From the NCBI RefSeq assembly GCF_010015445.1, contig NC_053127.1, forward strand, positions 32,086,715 to 32,150,714: a DNA stretch of 64,000 nt, in the 5' to 3' direction. Under the pieces are notes generated by a model. It made no database searches, was not told the origin of the DNA, and saw only the letters and a list, made by a program, of their open reading frames with translations. This DNA comes from Perca fluviatilis (Eukaryota; Chordata; Actinopteri; Perciformes; Percidae). Both the position numbers and the translations under genes were made by a program. Below are positions 40,101 through 54,000 of the stretch, piece after piece (the first letter of the stretch is position 1; the number at the start of each line of letters is the position of its first letter).

Positions 40101-43100
40101 GATAACATTCTGCTGCCTGTCCTTTCAACCAGACACCAAAACCTCCCCCACCCGCTATACTTAAACACACACACACACACACACACACACAGTCGCCCTT
40201 TTCTAAAGCTTTCCATCAGTACGTCACAAAGGATTAACCAATAATTCCTCAACAAAAAATGAAAGTCTGGAAACACTCACATCTGCAGATATCAGGCTAA
40301 TCTGGATACTGGGTTATTAACATGGGTCTTTTTTTTTTGGACCATCCAGCAGTTCCTTTACCTATTAATGCTCATTTGGCCGGCACACTGACAGAGAGAG
40401 GGGGCAGCGGAGCCACTCTGCCACAGCCTGCTGAGATAAGCGCTCATTGTTGAGTGTGTGGACAGTGAGCGTAGCTGACCACGATGAGCTAAGGCTCAAC
40501 TGACAACTGAACAATAATACACCAGCACACAGCAGAGACGTGTTGACTTAGCAGGTCCAAAAGGTTTAATCTGCCTCACTTCCTGCATGCTCCAAGGATG
40601 CCCGCTGTAGGCTGAAAAGAGCTGAACTCAAAGGGTGCTTTTTGCGATGCGGCCTTTGGGGATACACCAACTCTTACATACAACGGTGCTGACTGTTATT
40701 TTGAACTGTTTTCATGAGTTATATATCTCCCCAACACGCACATCTCTACAGCACGGGCAGGAGTTGAGTGTTGCCTCTGCACTGGGAGTCATCTCATCCA
40801 GGCTCACTTTAACTAAATGACACTAACCAACTAAGGATGAATGCCAACAGACAAGTGTAACAGTGCATTAAACAACAAGGGTGTAGCCAAATGCACTCAC
40901 GTCTGGAGCTGTGTAGTTGCATATTTGTGGCCCTCAGGAGCATAGTGTGTGAGATGGCAGCAGGAAGCTTATAAAGTCTTCATAATAGGGCCTCCCAGCA
41001 GCATTCAGCTCAATCATCAAGATGCTATCAGCTCTGAAACAGCAGGCCCAGGACAAATCACAGTATTTATAAAGTCTACTCTTACAACAGAGGCGTCCCA
41101 CAGCCCAGCCTATTAACTGGCTTTTGTTTTCACTCTGGAATAAAGGCCACGTTGTGTGGTGGAAGTCTGAATACTGGAAAAGCACGGCGGTTAGACTCAC
41201 ATGATGGATGTCTGATCATTTCAGAAAAAGCCTCTCTTCCTCAGGTTTACAATCACTAAAAATGTGTTCTTAGGGTTCTTGTTTATTTCGCAACGCATGA
41301 TTTTCGCAAGTGGTGACTCATAACTCTTCCACCTATGAACCACACACATGCCATTTGTATTAGCAGTTTTCCACAAACCATAGGCTGCACAAGGCCAGTC
41401 CTAGTCTCCAGCATCAAAAGATGATGTACTGTATAACTGCAGAACATCATCAGTCAAACTCCACAAGCTGTTTAAGGGAATACAATGTAAAAGGAGAGTT
41501 TTAGAGAAGTGTACAGTCCGATTATTGCGTGCATTTTAATATGTTCAGCACCAGACGGAAGGGAGTGCCTGCTGACTTTGTGGGAACAAAACTAAGCTCA
41601 AGTCAATCAGCATGGTCAAGCAAAGAGTCAAGGGCCAAACACGTCACTGCGGCAAAGATTTAGGCTACTCCGTCTTTAACAAAGATTTCCTTTAAAAGCA
41701 GCCCCTCGCAAACTACGGCAACTGTTGTCTAATGCTGTGGGAAGCAATTCTGACTGTTTTCATTGTTCCTTAGTAGGCACTAATGTGGAGTGCACGAAGA
41801 GGAGTGCAGAATGTGAGGTCGCCAAAAGTGTGTGACTGTGTGGGGATGACTGGTCACAGGTGAAAGGAGCTTTGACAGGCAGGCGTGGTTGATGGGACTG
41901 GGGTCACTCAGTGTGCCCACAAGACTTTCAATGGAGAAAGTAATGGCACAAGGGCTGCGTGATCTTTTTGAAAAAGAGACACAACTTTCTCTTGTTTTGG
42001 AGCTCTTTTGGAAAGCTCTTTCTGGTTGATGATGCGAACAGTGGTTCCGAAACTTTTTCATGTGAAGGACACCTCAACTGACACAAATTAGACAACGGAC
42101 CCCCGTTTGATAAGATTTCTTCCCAGGGTCCCCCATTCAATAGGACTTTTGCTTTTAGATGTTTTATTACAGAAAGCGTATGAAACTCAGAGCCAAAATA
42201 GTCATACATTCTGTCATTCTGTTACTTATGGATGGAATTCTAGTGAAACATTTAGTGAAAAAATGATTCCCCTTTTTGCTGGGGACCCCCTGGAACCCCC
42301 TAAAAGACCCCTGGGGTTCCCTGGACCCCACATCTTTACACAACAAGCAATTATTTATTGTCAGGTATTTCAACCATGAGGAAGTTTAAATTTGAGAGAG
42401 CTGCAATATTTAACATTTAACAATTCAAACAATATCAACATAAAAGTTTGTATTTTGTATATGTTTATTCCAATCTCTGAAATAAGTCCCAATTAAACAG
42501 GGTGGAGACGCCAGCTCATAGGCAACATACTGAAAACAGACTTTCAAATTCCATTTCGCAAGACACATGACTGGAAATAAATCATGACTGTTACTCATTT
42601 AAAGAGGCAGTTGTTTTTTAACGTTATGTGCCTTCCATGTAAAAAAAAAACAACCTAAAATAAATATTGAGACATCAAAGTGTGCAATTTCCAAGCAAGA
42701 ATTTGCCAACAAGCGGCCCCCCTCCAACAACAAATGTGCATAAAGGCATACTCTAGACTCAAATAGTTTGCACAGGCTGGCTGAGCTGTGGGACAGGGAA
42801 TGTTGCTTAAACAACAGCTGGGGAGGGAAACCATCTGAGGCTCATGCTGCTGCCCCCCCCCCCACTTCCATCACCTGCTCAGGGAGGAATCCGTGATGGG
42901 TTTCCGTGGGAAATACCAGACAGGCATCAGACAGCCGAACGACCGAAACATTTCATACCTCCCATTCTGTTACCAGACCCTGACGTGAACTATACCACCA
43001 TGTGTACAGTCACACAGGAAGTAAAGGTGTGCTGTACACAGTGACAGTGTGACCTGCTGGTCTGGGAAACAATGGCTAAGTACCAAAGTGCTTTCATGGT

Positions 43101-43262
43101 AAGAATAGAGGACAGCTGGCGACCTCATCACCTGCTGTCTCTGCTGGCGTAGAACATAACTGCTCTGTGGCTGAGCAGGCACATACATGCGCTGCCCTGT
43201 TCAATATTTTGTTGATTACACAGAAAAGTGTGTCGCCTGTGACAATCAAAACAAAGTTTAAT

Positions 43263-43308
<46 letters not shown>

Positions 43309-46300
43309 TGCGGGGATCATTTACGAAGCACATCATAAAGCACTTTCTGGTGTTTACACGCACAAAAACAAAAACCTGCACACATCTGGCGCTTGGTCCA
43401 GCAAGTATCTCTCATACAGGATTTTGCTTTACATGCAGGATGGATGTGGAATGGTTTAGCTGTGTGCCTGTTAACTAATTACAAGTGGGTCACTGTGAGC
43501 AGAATATTCCATCAATTAGAAAGTCAGCCTGTTGCCCCCAGTAAGGAATCTCCAGGCTGCACTGGATTCTGTGGAAGTGTGCTCAGCAGGCACAGCCCGG
43601 ATAAGCCATGACTACCACTGATTGGCAAAACGCCAGGCTCAATCTGCTTAAATGCATCCTTCTAAACACTGAAAGGAAAAACCGTATGAAAAAGAGCAGG
43701 CATAAGTGGTTCAGTCCTATTCCTGAGGATTGTTGTACTCAGCTCTGACTGGAACCTTTAGCTTGGTACCAGCACATCGCTGCAGTCCTTCCGAGCTCAT
43801 CGCTCACTGCAGAGCTGAGCTTCTCTCTGAACAACGCTACCACGCTAACAATCGCCCCAAAGGAAGCCGCCCACAGATGTGAACACTGATGATGTTGAGT
43901 GTTGATGATCTGAGATAAAAACTGTACAGTCGCTCAGTTCTGCATGAGCGATCCTAGGCGAGTGGGAGGGGAAGGCAGAGGGGTGGGGGGTGGAAGTGGG
44001 GGATTCATTACACCGAGCACTGGCTGGACGGAGGCCGCTCAGAAACACTCGCCAGCACGTATACAGATTCCCTCTGAATGTGTGTTGGAAAGCTCGTGAA
44101 ACCATAAGATCATTGTTCTCGCTCAAACCACATCGGGGCAGAATATTTCATAAATGGCTGTGAGGGAGCTCCGGATTTCAACTTTGGGGTGGGGTGCGCT
44201 GAGTGCAGGGGTTGCAGGTCTGTTTGTATGTTTCCCCTCTTGCTCACCACCCACGAAAGGCACACACATATTCTGAGGCCTCCTGTGTGCGCCGTAAACT
44301 TTACCCCTGCCGACAAAATGGCTTTTGTTTGAGTGTGTACTGCTGTTGTTTTTTTTATTTTCTCAATAAATTATTTGTTGGCTCTTTGCTTTTGTATGCT
44401 GAATATTTTAGGAAGTGCACATCTGTGCTCTTTGTATTCTTTGGTTCAAGGGTATAACTTTGAGATGTGGCCTTGTTTTCTATATGTGAGCAAGACGAGG
44501 CGTGGACTGCAACTAATCAAGAACCTACTCTAGCCCCTGAAGAACGAGGTACAGTTGTGTCTTAAATGTAAAATCTGTCACGTTGGTGCTCCCTGGCAAC
44601 ACGGCTCCACCACAATCAGTCCAAGTTGTTTTTTAAGTTTCAATCAAGATTCCATACAGTTAGGATTTTCTGTCAAGCAGGTAAGTGCAACCAGCTTATC
44701 CGCTGATATTTTATTTGATATATCGGTATTAGGGCTGGGCGATATGGAGAAAATCTGATATCACAATATTCTTGACCAAATACCTTGATATCGATACTGC
44801 GGCGATATTCTAGGGTTTACAACTGGTGCTTTAACAAAATATCTTCACACTTAGATTTTAGATAAATAATCATCAGTAATGTGGACATGATGTCTAAGTG
44901 GGGAAAAGGCAAATAATAGAACAGCTAGAACAGTCTGGTAAGTTCAGAAAAGTACATCACTTTCTAAGACGATATCTAGTCTCATATCACGATATCGATA
45001 TAATATCGATATATTGCCCAGCCCTAATCAGTATAATTAAAAACGTATTTAAACATTAAAGTCTGTTTATAGCAGGTGTTGGTCACTGATGCTGCGTATG
45101 TGAAAAAAGCCTTTTGTGGCTCCAGAGGGAATCTGATAAATCGCTTCCAGCAATGTCAGTCAGTAGTCAAGTTGCATTGTGGGCAATGTAAGTGCCAGGT
45201 TTTGAAAAGGGAGAACATTTAGGTGATATCTCTGGTTATATGCTGCATTCATTTTGATCTTTTAAAAAAAAGTGTTATTGTGGGAGTGCAATGCTAAATC
45301 AGTGGGGCACTTCAAGAATCAGAGATAGAATGGAGCTTTACATTAGGGTACATGAGAGGGAGTTCAATTGTGTAATTAGTCCTGCTTTGTTTTTATTTTT
45401 ACATATGAAAATTCACAGGGGACAACAATGCTAAAGAATGTGGCCATTTTACTGTCAACTGTATTTGTTGTTGTTTAAGCTAGACATGTATCTTTATCCG
45501 TTGAAATATCTCTAACTGCCATTAGTGGCTTAAGTTTTTCCCATTTCTCTTGGCACCTTTCCACACAGCAAGGACAGTTTTAAGTCTTGGAAAATCCCAC
45601 ATACAGTAATAATGCTCTGGGATTATTATGGCTCTGTGAAGAATCTCCACATTACCTTTCAAGCTCTGATAATGACCATTGTATAAATACAGTACATTAA
45701 TCTGACTTTGGAAGTGGAGCAGTCTTGTGAAAGGAAATGGCAGAGTAGATAACATGGTCATTGTGGGAATGACTCCGCTCTCTTACAGGATATGATGAGA
45801 AACTGACAATTTAGTTTAATTACAATCTTAATGGCAAACGATTCAGGAAATCCCTGAACACAGATGGGCTGTGGAATATTCACTGGCTCATCCTCTGTTT
45901 CCATGTCATTTCTTTGCCTTTCTTGATTTCCATTACTCAGGTCAACACAGAGTACAGTATTTGAAAGTACCTTTAAAATACTAAGCGCTCCTCTAAGCGC
46001 TGCTGTTTGGTAGACAGTCTTGTTGATGTCATTGGTTCACTCCATGAAGGTTTTGTAGCAAAAAATTATAGGACAGTCACAACTTAATACTTAAGTCTCT
46101 GATCAGCTTTAAGGCTTCGGCTTGGCCATTTTGAGTGACCTGTCACAATGATGACAAATGCCTGACAAACCACTGAGTCATTGTGAAATCCACCCAAATC
46201 GCTTTCTCCTCTTTCGCCTCTGTTGCTTTCCACGACACAGAAACCAGGCAGAGCCACATGTCATGCAAAGCCCCCTCTATTGGAGCTCAGACAGGGGCCA

Positions 46301-49300
46301 GCAGCCACGTTACAAACTCGTCACCTATGTCTGGCATCCTGACAAATATCTGAGGCACTTACTTAGCCCAAGTATGCCCTCACACACATGTGGCAACAGT
46401 GCTGAGCACGCTGAGCTTCTCCTCTAGCATGACTCACAGCAAAGCCTAAAAAGCATACACGATCCGGGCACTTGCGATCTTTTCTGACAGAATCAAGAAA
46501 TTCCATTAATGCCTCCTAGATATCAACCATTTCAACTCTCTTTAAGTATTTATTCCTGTGACATCCGACAACCCTTTGAACGAGCACAGTTCTTCACACA
46601 GCTCACGAGGGAGTGTTTTAGTAGACGCAGAGGAAGAGCACTCAGCTGGAGGTCTTCATGATCATCCTGTTGTTTGGACTTTTTCACCATTTGACCTAAA
46701 AGCCAGTGGTGTAAGCGATCAATACCATTCAGATCAATGGATTACCCCGTACCAAAAGATATTTTGGCAAGCTCTAAAACTGCATAACAGTGCTATCAAT
46801 TCCAGTTCAATATCAACATATTTACTGAGTAGCCCGGAAGGGGTAGCCCTGACACCATATGGCCAGATGGTCTGGTTACAATCTGCCAACTCTTTCTGTC
46901 CAGTCAGCTGAATGCACACTGTACTTCTGTGGTGCTGGTGGGCTTTCTCCAGCTCAGCTTTTGATCATAGTTACAATACAGCTTTTCGAGCACGAAAAAA
47001 TATTACTCATATGTCTGTCTACTCTCAGTTACTAGTTTAAAGGAGTCGTTCGATATTTTGGGAGGCTTCAGGAAATTAAAGCTCCCAGTCGAGAAATAGT
47101 CCATCAAATCACCCCAAGTAAAATGGAGAATTTTGGCACGGATTAAACAAACGAGATGTAACATGTTAATTACGTAAGTGCTATTTTGTTGCCTTCAACT
47201 GAGCCAGTTGTTGTAGCTGTGTTCTTCCGTTTCCAGTCTTTGTGCTAAGCTAAGCTAACCAATTGCTGGATGTAGCTTCATTTGTAACAGACTCTGCAAT
47301 AGGGCTGGGCGATGAAACAACTGTGTGGAAGTGTGTTCCCCCGTCGAATAGTGTGTCCCTCCTGGTAAAATGCGTAGCGCACCCATCCATAGTTATGGTT
47401 AGAGATAAGGTTGGTTCAGGTTTAGGTAGGGGGGAAACACATATCGACGGGGGAAAAGTGTTCGACGGCGAAAGCGAAGCCGAGGGCAACAAAAGCGATG
47501 GTGGACGTGGACATGAACTCACGTTATCCTCTCAAGCTGAAGACATGTTTTTTTCTGGCTTCAGTCAGTATGCACTTAGAACGGGCAGTATCAGCAAAAA
47601 AATTATATTGTGATAAATATCAATATGGATCAAAATGGGAAAATATATCACAATCACATTTTTTGCCATATCGCCCAGCCCTCTTTTTTCCCCAAAATGT
47701 TAAACTATTCCTTTAATAGAACACAATATATCTTTTGGTCAAATAGAAAAAGCTTCCTGAGCTCTTGAGAGTAATGTCTTGTGACTTGTCACAACTAGTC
47801 AAAGTGACATTTGAATTCCATTAGGGTTGGAAATACTCACGTATCAGACTCCAGAGAAGGCTAACCTGCTCTAAAAATCTAACCTGTGATTTCTTTTCAA
47901 AGTCAGCGGTGTCCTATATTAGTTTAAGCTGAACTTGAGATGGTGTTAAGAATAAGATAAGTTATTGTTTCACAATGTGAAAAATATTGCATGGGCCAAC
48001 CCCCATGGCTGCTGCCATTACCATTACAAACAAACATACATACAGACATGGGGCCCTATTTTAACGATCTGAAACACAAGTATGAAACGCAAAACGCAAG
48101 TAGCTTTGTGGGCGGATCTCGGGCGCTGTTGCTATGATACCGGCGGGATAAATGACTCTTGCGCCCGACGCAAATCTAAAATGGGTTGGTCTGAAGTAGC
48201 TAGGTGTGGTTTGGACGTAACGTGCAATAAACCAATCAGAGCGTCATCTCACATTCCCTTTAAGAGCAGGGCCCTTGTTCCATGGCGGATTGCTATTATA
48301 ACGGCGGATTTGCCTGGTGCACGCCAGCGGGAGCTGTCCGGGATGCGGCAAAGTAATAAATGCCCGTCTTGGCCGGGTGGCGATGTTGCTGCGGCCCCTC
48401 GGGTGCATCTCCTCAAGTCTGGAGAGGATTGCTGCAGCCATGGAGCGTGGGCCTCCAAACGCACCACCTGCACCTGTTGTGCCCCTTCCTCCTCCCCCCA
48501 CTCCATCTCCGTCCACCCGCTCCACCAGGACCGCATCGCGCATTACTCCCGGACCAGATCCCTCCGTAGTTCAACATCACGTCTCCTTAAGTCCTCTAAT
48601 ATTTCCTCATTTATGTCATCAACACATCCATGATTCATGTTGTGTAAATCACAACAAGCCACAAAGAATGCTGGGACTTTTTGAGGATTGTACTGTAAAG
48701 TGCCTCCTGACCGATCCAAACACCTGAAGCGCATTTTCAGTATATTTTCCTTTGTAATTATGTATGGTTTGCAAAAATGGGAACTGCTGCGTCCATTTAG
48801 ATGAGAGAAGTGTATGCGCGTTGTGCACACGCTACATTATGGCCAAGCATGCGCCCCTAAAATAGCATCTCAATAACGCGCCACTGACTTTAGACTAGCG
48901 CCACTGACTTTAGACTAGCACCACTGACTTTAGACTAGCGCCACTGACTTTAGACTAGCACCACTGACTTTAGACTAGCACCACTGACTTTAGACCAGGT
49001 TTTTCCTGGTCAGTGGTGGAATTGTTTTCTGAAACTGCAGAATAGCACCAAGTAACGTTTGCGCCGGAACACGCCTCCTCTTTTCGCTGAACCGCCCCGA
49101 GGAGCGCAAATACATTCCCTAATTTACCGACGTGCGTCTGTGGAGGGAAAAGTCCGCTCTGCGTCGGGTGCAAAATAGGAATGATACATGTGTCGGTGTA
49201 CAAAGGCAATTGCGCTGAGTGCAAGATAGGGCCCATGATGTTACTGAACAAACAACACAGCAAGGTCAGGTCAACAAGTTACACTAATCCCTAAGTAAAA

Positions 49301-49922
49301 AAAAAAAAAAAAGTAAATAATTTAATAGTAGTAAAACCAAAAGAGATCATCCCAGTCCGTCTTTACCTAGACATTCATTTATGCAGATGATGCTGAGCTT
49401 CTACCTCATAGTACCTCAATAGAGAATGCCTCACTGAACTGAAGAAGCAAAAAGCCAACATAGGAAACAGCAAGTAACATTCAATTGACAGAGAATTCCA
49501 CTGCATCACCATTATCTCACACACACACACACACACATACACACACACGCTGCACGATATGAGGAAAATATGCGATATGTGATAACGTCCAATATCACGA
49601 TAACGATATTACTTACGATTAATAAACAGATATTAAATTGCCCTTATTTTTGCAGTTCTGCTGCTTTCAGTATTCTGCCGACGTACAACACATTGCTTGT
49701 TGAATTAAAAACAAATAAAACGGAAATGATTTCCAACATTCTTTTATTTAGCTTGAATTGAATTTAAATTGAACATTGAATTGTTTTTGTACTGATATTT
49801 TCTTTTAACTAACACAAAAAAATCTTTCGCAATTTATGGCATTCTTTCGCGATGTGTTTATCGGTAGTTGATATCGCAATGACGATAAAAAAACTATATG
49901 CTGTGCAGCCCTAACACACACA

Positions 49923-49984
<62 letters not shown>

Positions 49985-50996
49985 AATCATCACTAATAAC
50001 TGATTTGGATGAGCACCAAGAGTTCTGTGTCATGTCTGAGCCTAAGCACTCTCTGCAGACTGTCCTGCCAAGTATGGAGCTACTGAGCCCCTCTTTTAAG
50101 AGATGAAGATTGAGCTCAATCTTTGACTAAGAAAATGTTGGTCCTTTTCAATTAGAAGCAATAGATTAGACTTGATGGTCCTCCCTGAGCTCCATTCGTT
50201 GCGTGCCGAGTCTGAAAACGCTATGCTCCAAATAAATAATTTCCTCATTTTATTTATTTTTAAGTTGAAAGCATCAAGGTCTGGGTCTCGCTCACTGACC
50301 AAGCCTCATCTATCACTGCTGTGCTGTTTTGAACCCATTTCGCTTCCCAGAGGATGCCAGTAACTCACATAAGTCCTCTATCTGACATTTAGTGTCTCCG
50401 GCTGGATTTACTACTAACCATTTGCATGACCTCCTGTCAAACAGCTTGCGTTCAAACATGGACACCACTTGCACGTGCCTAAAATTATTTAAGAAACTAG
50501 ATGTTACATGCTTATCATTTTTTATAGCCATGTCAGACAGGTGCATCCCCCCCCCCACACTCCCCCCCCACACCCCCCTCCTCTACCGCCTCCACAGCAG
50601 CATGTTTCAGGCCTGACATGAACCTGGAGGGGGTGGTGGATGGAGGTGTGGAAACCTCCTAATTACAGGCCGTCGTATTTAAGAAAAGGAAAAGAGCTTC
50701 AAGCTCAAGTGCTCCTAATTACTCTAACCGAGGGAGGTGTTGTGGTAATAATAACTAGTGGTATACCAGGGACTTTTGCAGCACTGCTATCGATCACAGG
50801 TACAGCTCCTCAGATGAGATCTCCACACGCTGCAGCTTTTCTGTTATCGCCCTACAAAAAAATGAAGTGGACCTTTCTGAAACTGGAAACCAAAAACCAA
50901 AAACCAAACTATCATGTTCCAAGGTGATGACACAGAGCAGAAAACTCTGCACTCACAGCCAAAAGTCATTCTTCAGCTTCCTCAACCTATACATAC

Positions 50997-51087
<91 letters not shown>

Positions 51088-54000
51088 GGGGCTGTGCAAT
51101 TAATCGAAATTTAATCGTGATTATGATTTCGGCTCCCCATGATCACAAAAACAGAATAATCGAGAAAAACATGTATTTAGCTCATTCCGTTTTGCAAGTA
51201 AACTCTTATTGTCTCTTGTGTTCTGAATGAAAAAAATCAAGTTTAAATAGGAAAAGTATTGAGTTTTTTTTTTACTTTTGATTTATTTAACTTTTTCCAC
51301 TTTTTTTTTTAAGTTCAATAATTGCAACATCTTTCCAGAAGTCAACGAGTAATCGTGTTGAATTATCGTGATTTCAATATTAACCGATTATATTTTTTTC
51401 CATAATCGAGCAGCCCTAACATATTGTATATTAATGTTTAAATATGCTTTATGTATGCACTATCAAGCAAGGCAAATTCCAAGTGCTACTTACCTAGCAA
51501 TAAATATTTTTTCTGATTCTCATTCTGCTTCTATACTGGGGGCCGGACATTATGTAGCCCACCTACATAATGGTGGATAGATGGGGTTTCCAACACACAG
51601 TTGTGTTTGTGATCACCCAAAAGCTCCCTGCCCAATATCTTCTTATTATCATGGCCATGGGTCATCGGTCCAATTCCATTTTACTGGTTCTTCAATATAA
51701 TCCAGACAATGAGATTTACAAAAAGCGGATAAAAAATAAAGAAAAATAGACGCCAGATCTAATTTCTGACAAACGGGTCAAAGAGATTGTGCAGTCATAT
51801 TTCCTCTTACCAAGAAATGCCTTTAAAGTCGTTTGAAATCCTCACATTCTGAAGTCTCCCTGTTTGATTTATTTTCATTACTGAAGTTCTGTCAACTCCA
51901 AGGAAGGTTAAAAGCCTGCCTGCTGTTTCAAAATGCAGCAGCAAAGCTTTTAGCCAGGCATTGGCTGCCTTTAGAGTTGATTTTAATATTTTAGTTTGAT
52001 ATTAGGTCTCACCTGGGTCTGGTTCCTGCCACCCTTAGTCCTTTAAAATCCCTATGTGGCTTGACACCATCAGGATGAGCTGCGATGTTGTTTGATTTCC
52101 ATTGTAGCTGTTGTTATCGTTCACATTTAAATAAAAAAAAGTGTTGGAACTGAAAAGAAACGTTTGAGATATTGTACAGCTACTGTATTGGCATTTTAAT
52201 GCTGGGCCCAACGGTTTGGAATCAACTGTGATCAAACACCTGAGGTTGTGAGATGACTCTGCCTTGTGGCTATTTTTAGATCAGTAATTGCCCTTTTGTT
52301 ACAGCCTGGTAAACAAAAGATGAATCCGGAGCGATTATCTGGTTATGACTCTCAGCAGGAGCACAGCCTCCAGCTTGTTCCTCTCCGAGCGACAGCGGCT
52401 CAGCCACACGTAGTTCATTGCCTCCACCATGTCAATTAATGAAACCCCTAATTATTTCACTAAGCTGACAGCATCCCAATGTTTGATCGATGGCGGTTGC
52501 TTTTGACCTATTGATGTGGTCGGTCAGTATCCAGAGAACTGCTATGGCGCTTCCTCCCTGCAGGGCACTCTGTGACCACAGATAGAGATCATTAAACAGG
52601 AAAGCTCTGTTGTGCTGCCCTGAGCTCGGGCAGCCAGTACAGAGGCATCCTGGGAGATTATCGTGCTGATCTAAAGTAGCCTAAACATCGAACGTAATGT
52701 CTTGTCAAAACAAACAACCACTTTTAGTCCTTTCGGGAGGAGAATCATTTCCAAAAGCTCATTATCCTAGACAGGACGACGGTTCACTTCTTTTTCTCAT
52801 GAATCCCTCTGTTGTCCGAAACCTCTGATAGTGGATCTGTTTATCTGCAAAAAACCCTTATAAGAAACATTCCTGCTCCTCACCGAGACCTGTGTAATAT
52901 TTTCACACAGAGTTTTTGGCCAGTGTGTACCGCCCGGAGGCTATGACCAATGGTTCTTTTCACATGGTAGTCTTATTGACATTTGAAGCATGCACATGCC
53001 AATGCCATTTCTGGAATGTGAGCGCGTCAGTGTTTGCCTTTCAACCTCGGCATCTGCTGTAGCTTACTGCGAGGGACACACACAAAAATAATTAAAAAAA
53101 AATCATAAAAGCACGAGAAGGTGCTGAACGCTTCTCTGTGTCTTGTTAAAATGGATTTCTGTCTCAGGAGACGTATCTATCGTCACACCCAGCTTGTTTT
53201 CCGAACGCCTTCAACTAGCAACAGTGCTGAGCTTTTCTTCACAACTCCCCCCTTTCTGCTCTGACCTCAGCCAAGTCATCAACAGGGGTCCCTTTTATCT
53301 CTTAGGAAAACAGGTGGTTATGATTGTTAGTCAGTGCACATACGATGAGGAGGTTTCTGCCTCCATGTGTTTCCTATTTGGAATGCTGCATTTGCAGGTT
53401 TGGCAGGGACGCAGCAGATATTTCAGGGTTACGCCTGCAACGCTGTTCAAAACACCGCCACCCACTCCTGCTCAGCTGTTTCAGGTCATTCCACAGTAAG
53501 GGCCATGTGCCCCCTATGACTTTATCCCATGGAGGGACTGTTGTTGCACAGATATCCACATGGATGACTAAAAAATAAGATTACAAAAGGGTGTGATTTT
53601 GTAGAAAATAATAACACAACTCTCAGTTAGGCAATAAGCGCAAACAAGCCCAGGGTAACTGTAGAATTCCTTCCTGCTGGGCTGAGAGCAACATGACAAC
53701 TATGATAAATGTGTTGCGCCACAGACACCTCTCACTTTAGGGGGCGTCTGGAGAGAACAACTCTGACTTGTAACAAACAAATGCTCAGCAGCAAGGGACT
53801 CCTTTCTGTTTGTCTGTCCCTGTTTTACTCTGCCATTTACGGTCTCTGCAGTAAAATGTCAGACTGTATGTGACTTGCCCACAGGGGCCGTGCATGCCAT
53901 TCAGAAAGTGCTCCAAACATTTGCTCACAAGCTTTGGGTGGGTAGGGAAACATCTGACAACATGCAGCTCCTAGGGGAGCCACTATCCACAGTTATCCTG

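Larger units (their letters stand above)
48051..49234 (-). mobile_element. PIF/Harbinger element, 1184 bp, with transposase relic
   Basis: TIRs GGGCCCTATTTTA...GATAGGGCCC, flanked by a 3-bp duplication ATG (48048-48050, 49235-49237), the duplication size of PIF/Harbinger. On the minus strand a frame at about 48830-48543 reads [19 protein letters not shown] and [11 protein letters not shown], the conserved C-terminal RW(R/C)LD...C-LHN region of Harbinger DDE transposases, followed by stops and frame changes. The N-terminal catalytic part is absent. Contains a 20-bp minisatellite at 48881-48998. Confidence 0.85.

Noticed and set aside
46558..46911. 117-residue plus-strand open frame
   Set aside because: Composition is ordinary for intron DNA and no domain is visible; homology search would be needed to revive it.
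48082..48633. 183-residue plus-strand open frame, the second longest in that area
   Set aside because: It lies inside the Harbinger element, antisense to the transposase relic; no known domain.
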